The notes below the pieces were generated by a model. It saw only the letters and a list, made by a program, of their open reading frames with translations, ran no database searches and was not told where the DNA came from. Shown here one piece after another: positions 38,709-46,852 of a stretch of DNA of 64,000 nucleotides. Location: contig NZ_CP050440.1 of NCBI RefSeq assembly GCF_011769525.1, positions 2,667,501 through 2,731,500 of the forward strand, given 5' to 3'. Made by a program: the position numbers and the translations under genes. Origin of the DNA: Tolypothrix sp. PCC 7910. Its GTDB lineage: Bacteria > Cyanobacteriota > Cyanobacteriia > Cyanobacteriales > Nostocaceae. Every line of letters starts with the position of its first letter. The first letter of the stretch is position 1.

Positions 38709-39685
38709 GTACTGTTGTCTCTACCGAAAAAGCATCGGTGCTGGTGATATTGCGGCGAGAGTATCTGGACATTACTGGCAACTTCTGTGCTGCCAAGCTG
38801 ATTGAGTATTTCCGACACTGGACAAAGTGGAAGCTCAAAAATCATCGCACCCCTTGGGTTTACCAGCCACTCAAGCGAATTTACGCTGACCTAATGGGTG
38901 AACATAGTCTTCATGTCATTAGGAGTGCGATCGCACTGCTTGAGAGCATGGGTCTGATCGAGAAGCAGAAAAATCCTGGCAACGGGCAAGATAAAACTTG
39001 GCAGTATAAATTGCACGTTGATGTACTGGATAAACTATTGGAACACGGCAAGTGCAAAACTGAACATTCCAGATTCAATGCAGAACAATACCACAGATCC
39101 CATCCTGAAACTTCTAAGCCACAACAAAACACTGCTGTTGGGGAAGTAAAGGATGAAGGAGTAAAACAAAGCCAATATGAGCCAGTTCGCCAAGCACCAG
39201 AACCAGAGCAACCCCAAATTACTCACTTCGTTGATGAATTAGAACTGGATGACTCAACGGGAGAGATAGACCCTCATGATGACGAGTTTTCCGAGGCACA
39301 GGTCGAAGTCGTTTCAAATACGGATAAGCCTAGCAAGCACGAGATTGCAGAAATCTGCACTGAGTTGCGGCGGTTGCGGATTAACCCTGAACCTTGTTTG
39401 GGGGTGGTGAAAAAATATTGGGTGAATGTACAGGGGGCGATCGCACGAGTCAAGGAAGGAATTTATGAAGGCTGGTGTGATAATCCGACTGGGTTGTTTA
39501 TCAACAGTTGCAAGAGTGGAGCGAAGGGCAAGAATACAGTAACGAGCGATGTGAGTACTTGGTTTGAGTGGGCTAAGAAACAGAGGATTGTGCTTGCAAT
39601 GTCTTCTGGTGTGGTTTTTACACCGGATGGGGATGCGATAGAAATTGGGGAGATGATGCGGTTACATCCTCTGACTGTCACATGA
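38705..39685 (+). CDS. Winged-helix protein, replication/transfer-type, unknown
   Basis: 326 residues; the ATG overlaps the AlkB-like stop (ATGA). The N-terminus (FCAAKLIEYFRHWTKWKL, then RIYADLMGEHSLHVIRSAIA, LLESMGLIEKQ) looks like a winged helix common in cyanobacterial plasmid replication-linked proteins. The middle is acidic and low-complexity. The C-terminal 110 residues (CTELRRLRINPEPCLGVVKKYW) look like a separate helical domain. Function is inferred only. Confidence 0.65.
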   Translation: MSTVVSTEKASVLVILRREYLDITGNFCAAKLIEYFRHWTKWKLKNHRTPWVYQPLKRIYADLMGEHSLHVIRSAIALLESMGLIEKQKNPGNGQDKTWQYKLHVDVLDKLLEHGKCKTEHSRFNAEQYHRSHPETSKPQQNTAVGEVKDEGVKQSQYEPVRQAPEPEQPQITHFVDELELDDSTGEIDPHDDEFSEAQVEVVSNTDKPSKHEIAEICTELRRLRINPEPCLGVVKKYWVNVQGAIARVKEGIYEGWCDNPTGLFINSCKSGAKGKNTVTSDVSTWFEWAKKQRIVLAMSSGVVFTPDGDAIEIGEMMRLHPLTVT

Positions 39686-39803
39686 AAATTGAATACACGA
39701 GAAAGATTACATTCTCTTACAAATTTTCCACATAAAAAAATTACGTGTTACAACGCTGACTAGTGTAAATAGCAACAATTACCAATCGGCTATTAGAGGT
39801 CTA

Positions 39804-40358
39804 ATGAGATATCAGCGTGGTGTAACAATCTGGTTAACAGGTCTAAGTGGGGCAGGCAAAACTACTATCTGTGAAGTTGTAGCACAAGAATTACGGTCTC
39901 AAGAGTACAAAGTAGAAGTACTAGACGGTGACTTAGTGCGTCAAAACCTAACTAAAGGCTTGGGTTTTAGCAAGGCCGATCGAGATGAAAATATTCGACG
40001 TATTGGCTTTGTAGCGCAGCTTTTAACTAGAAATGATGTGATTGTATTGGTTTCGGCGATTTCTCCTTACCGTGAAATTAGACAAGAAGTACGCCAAGGC
40101 ATCGGCAATTTTCTTGAGGTTTATGTGAATGCACCTTTAGCAGTTTGCGAACAACGAGACATCAAAGGTCTATATAAAAAAGCTCGTGCTGGGGAAATTC
40201 AAAATTTCACTGGTATTGACGACCCCTATGAAGCACCACTTAATCCCGAAGTGAAATGTAACACTGTGCAAGAAACTGTTACAGAAAGCGCAACTAAGAT
40301 TTTACATAAACTGCAAGATTTAGGTTATATCCGAATGGCACTCAAATGTGTGAGTTGA
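39804..40358 (+). CDS. cysC: Adenylylsulfate (APS) kinase
   Basis: 184 residues, usual length for CysC. P-loop GLSGAGKTT at 13-21, DGDLVRQNLTKGLGFSKADRD near 46-65, FLEVYVNAPLAVCEQRD near 110 and the lid GLYKKARAGEIQNFTGIDDPYE near 130. It phosphorylates APS to PAPS, the donor for sulfotransferases. The two sulfotransferases downstream and the ABC exporter right after it suggest dedicated PAPS supply for surface glycan sulfation rather than assimilation. Confidence 0.95.
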   Translation: MRYQRGVTIWLTGLSGAGKTTICEVVAQELRSQEYKVEVLDGDLVRQNLTKGLGFSKADRDENIRRIGFVAQLLTRNDVIVLVSAISPYREIRQEVRQGIGNFLEVYVNAPLAVCEQRDIKGLYKKARAGEIQNFTGIDDPYEAPLNPEVKCNTVQETVTESATKILHKLQDLGYIRMALKCVS

Positions 40359-40408
40359 CAGCTTTGATGTAATTTATTTTTTGATTTAGGAGTAGCCAAA
40401 TTAGGATC

Positions 40409-41209
40409 TTGAAATTAAGATATGAAAAACCTAGATTGTTAAGCAATCTTTATAAATATCGACGCTATATCCAGTACAACGCTTGGTACGAACTGCGTTA
40501 CCGTTATGCTGGTACGAGCATGGGTATACTTTGGAATTTGATTAATCCTCTTTGTGAAATTCTAATTTATACAGTAGTCTTCTCTTTATTGTTTTCCAAA
40601 GGAGTACGAGGAAATTCCTATGCTTTATATATAACCACGGGAATTTTACCTTGGCGTACATTTGTCGAAACAATTTCTCAAGGTAGTAGTGCTTTTACAC
40701 AAAATTCTATCTATTTGAAGCGTTTAGCCATTCCTGCGGAGATTTTTGTGGCTAAAGTAGCTCTAACTTCTTTATTTTTGCTCTATATTTACTTGGGTTT
40801 AATTCTACCTATAAATATTATATTCGGAGAGCATATAGGATGGGGAGTTTTGTTTTTACCCATCCTTGCATTACTTTTCCAAGGACTAGCTTTCGGACTA
40901 GGATTGGCATTAGCTAATCTCCAAACTCTCTTTCCTGATATCAAGCAAATTTTACAGTTCCTACTACCCTTGTGGAGTTGGACAATGCCGATTTATTATC
41001 CAGATGCAATTATTCCGAAAAATATTTTACCCTGGCTTTACCTCAATCCTCCTTATGCTTTTATTGAATCGGCTCGGAGTTTGATTTTAGAAAATCAAAT
41101 GCCGGGTATCAATGTATGGGCAATTATGCTAGCTTGGATATGTTTTTTTATATGTGTGGGTGCTACCGTAAATCGCCAACTTCAAAATGAAGTTAGAGAT
41201 ACAATATGA
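40409..41209 (+). CDS. ABC-2 polysaccharide export permease (Wzm/RfbA-like)
   Basis: 266 residues starting at TTG 40409. The cytoplasmic segment YNAWYELRYRYAGTSMGILWNLINPL is the family hallmark, followed by six membrane helices (about 38-58, 70-90, 108-130, 145-168, 175-195, 232-252). Its stop overlaps the ATPase gene start (ATGA), so the two form one transporter exporting undecaprenyl-linked O-antigen- or teichoic-like polysaccharide. Confidence 0.93.
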   Translation: MKLRYEKPRLLSNLYKYRRYIQYNAWYELRYRYAGTSMGILWNLINPLCEILIYTVVFSLLFSKGVRGNSYALYITTGILPWRTFVETISQGSSAFTQNSIYLKRLAIPAEIFVAKVALTSLFLLYIYLGLILPINIIFGEHIGWGVLFLPILALLFQGLAFGLGLALANLQTLFPDIKQILQFLLPLWSWTMPIYYPDAIIPKNILPWLYLNPPYAFIESARSLILENQMPGINVWAIMLAWICFFICVGATVNRQLQNEVRDTI

Positions 41210-42564
41210 GTGATGATATTATTTTGCAGGTAGATAATATAAGTAAATGTTTTAAAATTTATGCTAATCCTTGGCATCGGACTAGGGAATGGGTCAGTTT
41301 TAGAAAGCGGAGTTATCATCAACCATTTTGGTCGCTGAAAAACGTTTCTTTTGAAGTACGGCGAGGTGAATTTTTAGGCATCATTGGAGAAAATGGTGCA
41401 GGTAAAAGTACTTTACTGAAAATTATTACTGGAGTGTTACAACCAACTTCAGGAATTTATCAGTTAAACGGTAAAGTTCTGTCGCTATTAGAGTTAGGAA
41501 CTGATTTCAATCTAGAAATGAGTGGACGAGAAAACGCAATTCGTAGTGCAGAACTATTAGGCTTTCCTACAGGGTATGTGCAAAATAGACTAGAAGATAT
41601 TGCTGATTTTTCTGAATTGGGAGAGTTTTTCAACCGACCAATGAAGTTATATTCATCGGGAATGAGGGCACGATTGGCTTTTTCTTTATTTGCTTTTTTA
41701 GAATGTGATGTTTTAATTTTAGATGAAGTTTTAGCAGTTGGTGATATTTTCTTTCAACAGAAATGTTATGCCCGTCTTGAAGAAATGAGAGCTAAACAAA
41801 TTACGATTATTTTAGTGACTCATCAATTAGCAGCAGTACAGCAATACTGTAATGAAGTAATTTTGCTACATCAAGGTGAGAAAATTTATCAAGGCGAACC
41901 TAAAGAAGGTATCTTAAAATATCATCAACTTAAAAGAAGATTGTTAAATAATCTTAGCCAAGCTATGCTTCAGGAAAAGATATCCGCACCGCTTATAGAA
42001 ACATCGAATGATTTTTTTTGGCCTGCTGATGAAGTTTTCATTCCTATTTCTTTTCCAAATACGAACTATGCTCAAATAACCCGTTATGCTATTTGTAATG
42101 CTAAGGGTGAAGCTACAGTTAATTTTTTGCAAGGCGAACAAGCTTACTTCTGTTGCGAATTTCGACTAAAGGAAAATATTGATGTCCCTCTTGTTGCAGT
42201 ACAGATTACGAATAAGTTTAATGTTATAGTTCACGCTAAGGCATCGCATCAGCATCGAGTTAGAGTTCCTTACCAAGTTAATCAAGGTGATTATATACGT
42301 TTTTGTCGTAGTATTACCCTGAGTATAGCTCCGGGTCAATATGTTCTTGGTTTTGCTTTAGGTGCAATACAAGCTAATGATTATGCTCGTTTAGATGAAA
42401 TACCCCAAGCAGAATTTAAGAACAGTATCAAGATTTGTGATGTTTATGAAAAGGTTGCTGCTTTTTTTGTTGCACCTCATTATTATCACAATCATCACTT
42501 CCATTTTGGATTATGTAATTTGCCGGGAGATGGGCAAATTCAAGTTATTGCAAATTCAAAGTAG
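41206..42564 (+). CDS. ABC polysaccharide export ATPase with carbohydrate-binding C-domain (Wzt-like)
   Basis: 452 residues. Walker A GENGAGKST at 61-69, Q-loop region ELGTDFNLEMSGREN, signature YSSGMRARLAF, Walker B VLILDEVLAVGD and switch His in LVTHQL. The ~180-residue C-terminal domain (from about 265) is beta-rich like Wzt-C, which reads the terminal modification of the glycan before export. It is the partner of the permease upstream. Confidence 0.94.
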   Translation: MSDDIILQVDNISKCFKIYANPWHRTREWVSFRKRSYHQPFWSLKNVSFEVRRGEFLGIIGENGAGKSTLLKIITGVLQPTSGIYQLNGKVLSLLELGTDFNLEMSGRENAIRSAELLGFPTGYVQNRLEDIADFSELGEFFNRPMKLYSSGMRARLAFSLFAFLECDVLILDEVLAVGDIFFQQKCYARLEEMRAKQITIILVTHQLAAVQQYCNEVILLHQGEKIYQGEPKEGILKYHQLKRRLLNNLSQAMLQEKISAPLIETSNDFFWPADEVFIPISFPNTNYAQITRYAICNAKGEATVNFLQGEQAYFCCEFRLKENIDVPLVAVQITNKFNVIVHAKASHQHRVRVPYQVNQGDYIRFCRSITLSIAPGQYVLGFALGAIQANDYARLDEIPQAEFKNSIKICDVYEKVAAFFVAPHYYHNHHFHFGLCNLPGDGQIQVIANSK

Positions 42565-42703
42565 TAATAAAATTAAGAAAGCGATCGCCAGATGGATTCA
42601 CTAAACACCCAGATCCCTGGAACAACGAAAATGTACAAAGTTTGCGGTTTACTAAGCTACAAGGGTTTGCGTAAAAGAGTGATCGCACCCTAAATTCATA
42701 AAT

Positions 42704-43270
42704 TCATTCAAACACAGGAGGCCATAATTCAGATATTGCTAACTCCCATCCTGGTAGTAACTCTGGTAGCGTCAGCACTCCACCATCTCGCAACACCTGC
42801 GGCTGTTGGTTGAGTCGGTAGACAGTCAGTGTCAACTGATCGGGATCGATCAAGATACCAATAGCTGTTCCCAAGCTCAAAAACATCTGGATTTTTGCTT
42901 CTAACTTATCAATTTGGTCTGTTTTCGACTTGACTTCCACCATTAAATCTGGAACTAATTCCACGAAATCACGTTGAGTTCGTTTTAAGCGATGAGCAAC
43001 CACAAAAGATACATCTGGAGCGCGGAGGTTTCTTTTTGTGGTATTGTCTGTGGCTCGGCGAGGCAAGATAAAACCAGCACTAGAACCAGTAACTCGCCCT
43101 AATCTGCGTGGTTCAACCCAATTCCATAGCTTGGCAGCAAATCGAATACTAATTTCGTCAGCTTCATAATCCGATGGACCCATAACAATAATGTTCCCTT
43201 CTACCAGTTCCATTTGCCAGTCTGGATGTTCTTGTTGGAGTTGCTCCAAATCCGCAATAGTAAGAGACAT
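42704..43270 (-). CDS. Uma2-family (DUF820) endonuclease-like protein
   Basis: 188 residues, typical Uma2 length: MSLTIADLEQLQQEHPDWQM, VEGNIIVMGPSDYEADEISI, RAPDVSFVVAHRL, PDLMVEVKSKTDQIDKLEAK. The PDV and E-V-K residues match the PD-(D/E)xK nuclease core. These genes are very abundant in cyanobacteria and their role is unclear. It points against the glycan genes. Confidence 0.92.
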   Translation of the reverse strand: MSLTIADLEQLQQEHPDWQMELVEGNIIVMGPSDYEADEISIRFAAKLWNWVEPRRLGRVTGSSAGFILPRRATDNTTKRNLRAPDVSFVVAHRLKRTQRDFVELVPDLMVEVKSKTDQIDKLEAKIQMFLSLGTAIGILIDPDQLTLTVYRLNQQPQVLRDGGVLTLPELLPGWELAISELWPPVFE

Positions 43271-43576
43271 AAGATAATCATGCTTTGCTTATACTAAGTT
43301 AGCGATCGCATCCGACACTGCACTCCACGCCTTCACTTCCAGCAATATAATCAGTAAAACCTTTACGTGGCGTGGATTTTAGCTGATGTTACGCTGAAAA
43401 CTATTGTAGGGTATTTTTTGGGCTTTGCACTTTACTACAATTTTGCGTAAAATCGTAGCGTTTTTCAACGCAGAGTTTATTTTATGCAATTTAGTACTTA
43501 ATTAACAAAAGTTACTTTTAATTTTAGATGAGTTGAATCAGCAATAGCAATCATGGAATGAGCAAAATTAATAACT
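43271..43576. other. Intergenic region before the first TPR-sulfotransferase
   Basis: Divergent promoter region between the Uma2 gene and the TPR-sulfotransferase. One HIP1 site and AT-rich DNA are present; no repeat or conserved motif was recognised. Confidence 0.5.
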
Positions 43577-45013
43577 ATGGAATATCAACTAAAAAAATTA
43601 GTAACTCATTATCGAAAAGCTCTACAGATAAAGCCTGACAACCTAGCTGTTTATCATCAAATAGCTGAACTTTATTATGAACAAGGAAACTTAGATAAAA
43701 CTCTCGAAGTCTGCCAAGAAGCTTTGCAAATTCAACCAGATTCAGCATTAGTGCTTATTGTCCTAAATAAGATGCTACAAACTCTAGGTTTTGAGGGAGA
43801 AGAAGTTACTGCCTTTCAAAATATTCCCAAAAATAAGTTATATTACGAAAGCCTTCATATACTGCTGTCACGTTCCCAGAAAGTGAAAACTTTTGCTGAT
43901 GCTAAGACATGGAAGGATGCTATGGTATTGGGATATCATTTAAAACTAAAAAAGCATTGGGATGAGGCAATTGCTGCTTACATGAAAGCAATTGAAATTG
44001 AACCATCTTTATCTTTATCTTATTTTGAGTTGAATTATATAATCTGCTACTGTACATCACTTGAACCCAAACAAATAGAGAGCATCATCACTTCCTATCA
44101 TCAAGTTATTAAAGCACGTATAACTCCGCCCTGTGCTTATGTTATATTAGGAGATATGCTAACCAAACAAGATAAAATAGCTGAGGCAATTACTGCCTAT
44201 AAAACTGCCATTAATCAAACGACATACTCTGACAACAAATATACAAATAAGTATATAGATTCTCATAAAATTAATGAAGTAAGCTTCCTAATTATAGGAA
44301 TTGGTAAATGTGGGACTTCTTCGCTTTATATCTATCTTTGCCAACATCCACAAATTCTTTCGTCCACTAAAAAAGAAGTACGTTTTTTTAATCAAAATTT
44401 TGACCTTGGACTTGATTGGTATCTAGCTCATTTTCCTCCTCTTCCTGTAGAAGGAGGTTTTTTAACGGGAGAAGCAACTCCTTGGTATCTTAGTAGCTAT
44501 GGAGTTGAAAAAAAAGTATTTGAGCTATTTCCCAATATCAAGCTGATTGCTATACTACGTAACCCAGTTACTAGAGCTATTTCTCATTACTATATGCATC
44601 TTAGAAGCATGAGAGAAAATCGCTCTTTAGAAGTAGCGATGACCTCCGAATTGGAAATCTTAAAAGGTATGGCAGACCCCACTCAGGTCAGTGAGAAATA
44701 CTGGCAAACAGAAAAGGGATATCTACAGTCTGGTTTATACTTCTATTTCTTAGAAAAATGGATGACTGTTTTTCCGAGAGAACAGTTTCTGATTTTGCGA
44801 AGTGAAGACCTTTCTAGTCAAACTGATAAAACGATGAAACAGGTTTATGAGTTTTTAGAAATACCTAATTACTCACTTTCAGGATATCCTAAGATTAATT
44901 CTGGCTATTATTCAGATATCAGCAACGAATTGCGCCAAAAATTATCTGATTTTTTTCTGCCACACAATCAGAAGTTAGAAGATTATTTAAGTAGAAAATT
45001 TAATTGGGAATAA
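43577..45013 (+). CDS. TPR-sulfotransferase fusion
   Basis: 478 residues. N-terminal ~215 residues are TPR-like (YRKALQIKPDNLAVYHQIAE, WDEAIAAYMKAIEIEPS). A PAPS-dependent sulfotransferase domain follows: 5'-phosphosulfate loop GIGKCGTSSLY near 237, FFNQNFDLGLDWYLAHFP near 270, 3'-phosphate site RNPVTRAISHYY near 325 and a C-terminal LSDFF.PHNQKLEDYL element. The fold and spacing match heparan-type sulfotransferases. It probably sulfates an extracellular glycan or lipid; the acceptor is unknown. Convergent with its paralogue. Confidence 0.92.
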   Translation: MEYQLKKLVTHYRKALQIKPDNLAVYHQIAELYYEQGNLDKTLEVCQEALQIQPDSALVLIVLNKMLQTLGFEGEEVTAFQNIPKNKLYYESLHILLSRSQKVKTFADAKTWKDAMVLGYHLKLKKHWDEAIAAYMKAIEIEPSLSLSYFELNYIICYCTSLEPKQIESIITSYHQVIKARITPPCAYVILGDMLTKQDKIAEAITAYKTAINQTTYSDNKYTNKYIDSHKINEVSFLIIGIGKCGTSSLYIYLCQHPQILSSTKKEVRFFNQNFDLGLDWYLAHFPPLPVEGGFLTGEATPWYLSSYGVEKKVFELFPNIKLIAILRNPVTRAISHYYMHLRSMRENRSLEVAMTSELEILKGMADPTQVSEKYWQTEKGYLQSGLYFYFLEKWMTVFPREQFLILRSEDLSSQTDKTMKQVYEFLEIPNYSLSGYPKINSGYYSDISNELRQKLSDFFLPHNQKLEDYLSRKFNWE

Positions 45014-45097
45014 TTACCTGGAAAATTCTATAACAGAATTTTCGTGATTAGTATCAGTTCTATTTTAGCTTTATATTTGTTTATGTATAATTTCGTC

Positions 45098-46324
45098 TTA
45101 ATCCCATTTAAAGCTCATCCCTAAATATTCCTCTAACTGCTGATTATAAGGACGGAAAAAATCTACTAACTGGCTGCGTAATTCATTGCTAATGGGAGGA
45201 TATGAACCAGGATTTGAATTGCGATATTCGCTCAGTTGAAAATGAGGTAATTTAAGGAAATCGTAAACTTGCTTCATAGTTACTGATGGATTATTGTACA
45301 AGTCTTCACTCTTGATAATTAAAATTTGTTCTTTAGGAAAAATATTTAGCCATTGTTTGATGTAATATATATATAAACTGCCTACTAAATGAGGCAACAA
45401 TATATCATCTATGTAATCATTTTGGGAATTCTTCTTAAGAATTGATGGTTCAAGTAATAATAAACTTGGCAAATTATGTAATCTAGTTAAAACTTTTTCT
45501 ATAGTATTAGTTGTACTACCTTGTATTAGTTTATAATGACCGTATGCTTGATGTTGATGATAATAAGAAGATATCGCTCTCTGTACTGGATGTCTTAAAA
45601 GAATTATCAGTTTTATATTAGGGAAGCAATCATATATTTTACTAGCTAGGCTAGTAAAATTAATGTATATAGGAGTGGCTTCACCAGTCAGATAATTTCT
45701 ACTGTCTAAAATAGCAGGAAAATGAGCTAGATACCAATCAAGACCTTGGTCTAAAAAATCTGTGAAAAAGCGAAGCGCTTTGTCAACGGCAGGTAGGATT
45801 TGAGGATGAGAGCTTAGATAGGAATAAAGGGAGGTAGTGCCAGATTTCATAAAACCCGTAATCAGAAAATCTGGCTGTCGTTTTTGATGATGATTCCAAT
45901 GCTTTTCTACTAGTTCGGGATAGGATAATAGTGTTTGTTTATAACTGGCAGTTTGGTAACAAGCTATTGCCTCCTCTATTTTGCCTTGCTGAGTTAGTAA
46001 GTTGCCCAAGACAGTATGAGCAAAATGAAAATTGGGTTGAAGCTGAGTTGACTGACGCAGGGTACTAATTCCTGCTTCTAATAAACTAGAATCGATTGTT
46101 TTTGGTAAGCAGTCTAATTTCAATAAACAGAATTTTAATTTCCAGTATGTTTGAAAATGACTTGGGTCAAATTGAATAGCTTTTATGTAGTGATAAATTG
46201 CCTGTTCAATTTTAGTTTGAATTTCATATGATTGTCCTAATTTCCTGTGAACAGCAGCGTTATCATATTTAATAACTAGAGCTTTTTGGTAATGAGAAAT
46301 TGACTTTTCTAGTTGGTCTATCAT
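45098..46324 (-). CDS. TPR-sulfotransferase fusion, paralogue 2
   Basis: 408 residues. TPR-like N-terminus (HYQKALVIKYDNAAVHRKLG) for ~130 residues, then a sulfotransferase domain: GFMKSGTTSLYSYL near 160, FFTDFLDQGLDWYLAHFP, 3'-phosphate motif RHPVQRAISSYYHQH near 235. The C-terminus ends in FFRPYNQQLEEYL. Tail-to-tail with the previous gene, 84 bp apart. Just upstream of its ATG lies a remnant matching the end of a TPR gene. Confidence 0.92.
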   Translation of the reverse strand: MIDQLEKSISHYQKALVIKYDNAAVHRKLGQSYEIQTKIEQAIYHYIKAIQFDPSHFQTYWKLKFCLLKLDCLPKTIDSSLLEAGISTLRQSTQLQPNFHFAHTVLGNLLTQQGKIEEAIACYQTASYKQTLLSYPELVEKHWNHHQKRQPDFLITGFMKSGTTSLYSYLSSHPQILPAVDKALRFFTDFLDQGLDWYLAHFPAILDSRNYLTGEATPIYINFTSLASKIYDCFPNIKLIILLRHPVQRAISSYYHQHQAYGHYKLIQGSTTNTIEKVLTRLHNLPSLLLLEPSILKKNSQNDYIDDILLPHLVGSLYIYYIKQWLNIFPKEQILIIKSEDLYNNPSVTMKQVYDFLKLPHFQLSEYRNSNPGSYPPISNELRSQLVDFFRPYNQQLEEYLGMSFKWD

Positions 46325-46390
46325 GTTTGGTAAATTCAGAAAATACTCAGTTGAAGCTGCAAGGTAAGAGGGTAAAAGACACTCATCAAA
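46325..46390 (-). pseudogene. Remnant of a TPR gene 3' end
   Basis: Reading left on the minus strand, FYPLTLQLQLSIF and a TGA parallel the endings CYRRALQFQPRIFGI and CYRRALQLQPRIF of the two UbiA-TPR genes. The DNA similarity includes the following AATTTACC. It shows that a third copy once ended here. Confidence 0.6.
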
Positions 46391-46852
46391 GTTCCTCTTC
46401 TATGCTTGGGAAAGGGATTTAGGATAAGGGCGAAGATTCATGCAAGAGGTTCTTTCGTACATAGCGTGTTAAATTTTTAAATAAAATCTATAAATTGCTT
46501 TATTCTCAAAGCTTACAGGCACTTATAGTCCTAATTTCAGTTGTATTGCCATTCTGAAGAGAATAACATCTGTTACACTTGTCCCGCAAGGGTTTCAAGC
46601 TTATTTTTCAACAAAATTAGCACCCTAAGTATGGAAGAACCAGCAGTGAGGAACGCCATTACCCCTACCCATTCCGCCAACTGAAAGTTTAGCAGGCTGT
46701 CATTGAGTCGGTTTCTGTGAAAATACGATCGCACGGAGCGCAGCGCCAAAAGCGATCGCGTCGGCATTTGCCTCAAGAAATCAATCGAAGAAATCTCAGT
46801 TCCGAAACTATCCATCATTCTTAAACGCTTCTAGTTGATTTGTCATCTTTGG
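46391..46852. repeat. Intergenic repeat shared with 53.28-53.44 kb
   Basis: The right part (about 46690-46852) matches 53287-53443: GCAGGCTGTCATTGAGTCGG, then TTTCTGTGAAAAT, two HIP1 sites flanking a variable core, TTTGCCTCAAGAAATC and CCATCATTCTTAAAC. On the minus strand it keeps the remnant start MTNQLEAFKN of a TPR gene, like the sulfotransferase start MIDQLEK. The left part holds nothing recognisable. Confidence 0.6.

Noticed and set aside
46573-46818. 81-aa minus ORF (MMDSFGTEISSIDF...)
   Set aside because: It translates a dispersed HIP1-containing repeat that recurs at 53.3 kb in another frame context; no coding constraint is visible.
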